5,018 nt of DNA from Pseudomonadota bacterium. Lineage in GTDB: Bacteria > Bdellovibrionota_B > Oligoflexia > Oligoflexales > JAPPIL01. Made by a program: the position numbers and the translations under genes. The stretch spans positions 1 through 5,018 of the forward strand of contig JAPPIL010000207.1 of the NCBI GenBank assembly GCA_028877195.1, written 5' to 3'. This document shows, piece by piece, positions 3,964 to 5,018 of this stretch (the first letter of the stretch is position 1; each line of letters opens with the position of its first letter). The notes beneath the pieces are model-generated. The model saw only the letters and a program-made list of their open reading frames with translations, searched no databases and was not told where the DNA came from.

Positions 3964-5018
3964 TTAGTAATCATTATTTTCTGTAGCTTTGAGGGCTTCT
4001 AGTGCCCTATTTCTATCTAGATAAGGGTGTGCAAATTGATTACGGTAACTGCGTAGACAGCCGTAGCAGCTTGAATCACACCCACAGTTGCCACTAACTC
4101 TGTTTATTGCGTTGTTGATTACTTTGCCGAATACCTCTTTATCCACCAACTGTTCCACTAGACCTGCACCACCTGGCACATTATCATAAAGCACGATAGC
4201 GGTTTCATCAGGGGCTGCCCCTCCAGTTATGGTCACATTTAAATCATTGGCAGGAACATTTAGTGTTTCCGAAGCACCTAATAAAACAGCATACGCAACA
4301 GAATAGGTGCGCCACTCGTCACAGAGTTGAGGAAATTGCAAGCGCACTACGTCAGTAACCATCTCGTGACCAAGTGAGAAGCGTTCCATCGTTCCTTCAC
4401 AATCTGATTCATTCGGAGAGTTGTGCTTGTTTTTTCGCACTGTAGCGTGTGTTCCACAGGAACGGCAGATATAAAAGCCACTCTTGTTTTTACCCTCACA
4501 AAGAATGACTAATATGCCTGGATGAGGGGCAGTAACCTGCACACCAAAGATTTTTTTTGTTTCGATTTTATTATCTTCTTTAGGCTTCAAGAAAAACGGA
4601 CGTGTTGTATACAAACGCTGCGCTCGTCTGGCTGGTGGCTTGGGTTTCTTGAACAGCGGTGTTACGAAACCAAACTTTGGGATAAGATACTTTATAGCTT
4701 TATCGGGTTTATCTGCGTCACCTTCGTTCCACTGATTGAAATTGCGAGCATCGTCGTACTGGTAGTATTGGATGTGTAATTCTTTGCCGTCCACCAATTT
4801 TATTCCGCATGACTCCCATTCCAGCTTATTAGCGACAACCTTACCGCCAGGGGCATATTCGCCAATGGCTTGGGACAAGTCGCGTTGAAGTATGACACCA
4901 CTCCTGTTTTTATCTCTAAAACGAGTGTCTAGCTCAACAACATCAACAGGGAAGCCGTACTTCGGGATAATGGCTTTGCGAGACAGGAATTCTAAAGATT
5001 TTTCTTTGGCAATGGTGT
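3964..5018 (-). CDS. C-terminal part of a large DUF1998 helicase-type protein (5' end outside window)
   Basis: The frame is open from the right edge to TAA 3966-3964, giving 350 residues. A TTG at 4878 could look like a start, but the 46 codons before it carry conserved family sequence (KYGFPVDVVELDT, GVILQRDLSQAIGEYAPGG), so the gene continues beyond the window. Counting from the edge, a zinc-binding motif is formed by C184, C187, H198 and C206. LGHEMVTDVVRL (215-226) opens the DUF1998 core, YDNVPGGAGL (277-286) is its signature, and C311, C313, C317 and C320 in CGCDSSCYGCLRSY form a second cluster before LDRNRAL. DUF1998 ends large superfamily 2 helicases (MrfA/YprA, DruE of Druantia, Dpd proteins) and DrmB of DISARM. 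The LQRDL-AI-EYAPG block favours a large helicase-type protein. The ATPase motifs are not in view, so the exact system is undetermined. Confidence 0.85.
   Translation of the reverse strand, partial: TIAKEKSLEFLSRKAIIPKYGFPVDVVELDTRFRDKNRSGVILQRDLSQAIGEYAPGGKVVANKLEWESCGIKLVDGKELHIQYYQYDDARNFNQWNEGDADKPDKAIKYLIPKFGFVTPLFKKPKPPARRAQRLYTTRPFFLKPKEDNKIETKKIFGVQVTAPHPGILVILCEGKNKSGFYICRSCGTHATVRKNKHNSPNESDCEGTMERFSLGHEMVTDVVRLQFPQLCDEWRTYSVAYAVLLGASETLNVPANDLNVTITGGAAPDETAIVLYDNVPGGAGLVEQLVDKEVFGKVINNAINRVSGNCGCDSSCYGCLRSYRNQFAHPYLDRNRALEALKATENNDY

Noticed and set aside
3877..4002. Open plus-strand frame reading LPDEGIAIIPAQHDGCKQKS
   Set aside because: It reads somewhat like protein, but it has no start codon with a ribosome site and runs into the antisense of the DUF1998 gene. 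It may be a remnant and is not supportable as a gene.
4522..4779. 85-codon plus-strand frame opposite the DUF1998 gene
   Set aside because: It lies wholly within conserved DUF1998-protein coding sequence, and its apparent hydrophobicity follows from the complement of charged codons.

Overview
The window looks like an accessory (genomic-island type) stretch of a bacterial chromosome or plasmid. Genes carry Shine-Dalgarno sites, start codons include GTG and TTG, and composition is moderately A+T-rich. The style fits a Gammaproteobacterium, but nothing here fixes the genus. There are no rRNA or tRNA genes, no recognisable transposase or integrase, and no CRISPR array.

Layout. (1) Positions 1-386, plus strand: the tail of an unidentified gene, then a 69-aa two-helix membrane protein, then a 19-aa hydrophobic peptide overlapping it. 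All are tightly packed, which suggests one small operon. (2) Positions 387-611: no convincing gene, but a 14-nt perfect palindrome and a strong hairpin that looks like the terminator of the next block. (3) Positions 612-1303, minus strand: three small, tightly spaced genes of 105, 77 and 42 codons. The first two share one reading frame separated only by a TAG. The third is a short signal-peptide-like protein with a GTG start. (4) Positions 1304-1515: divergent intergenic region with a 12-13 bp inverted repeat, probably an operator. (5) Positions 1516-3670, plus strand: two membrane proteins (325 and 323 aa) with the same architecture: a helical soluble N-terminus, a charged or coiled linker, and a two-helix membrane hairpin near the C-terminus. 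The second contains a tandem duplication of a module of about 95 residues with three conserved tryptophans. (6) Positions 3671-3963: convergent gap with an unusual guanine tract. (7) Position 3964 to the right edge, minus strand: the C-terminal 350 residues of a large helicase-type protein ending in a DUF1998 domain. Its N-terminal part lies outside the window.

How the parts may work together. DUF1998 proteins occur in MrfA-type repair helicases and in several anti-phage or DNA-modification systems (DISARM, Druantia, Dpd). Membrane-hairpin proteins with soluble sensor-like N-termini are a common effector design in defence islands. The neighbourhood is therefore compatible with a defence island. 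The two membrane proteins are on the opposite strand from the helicase, however, and no sequence evidence ties them into one system. That link is inference only.
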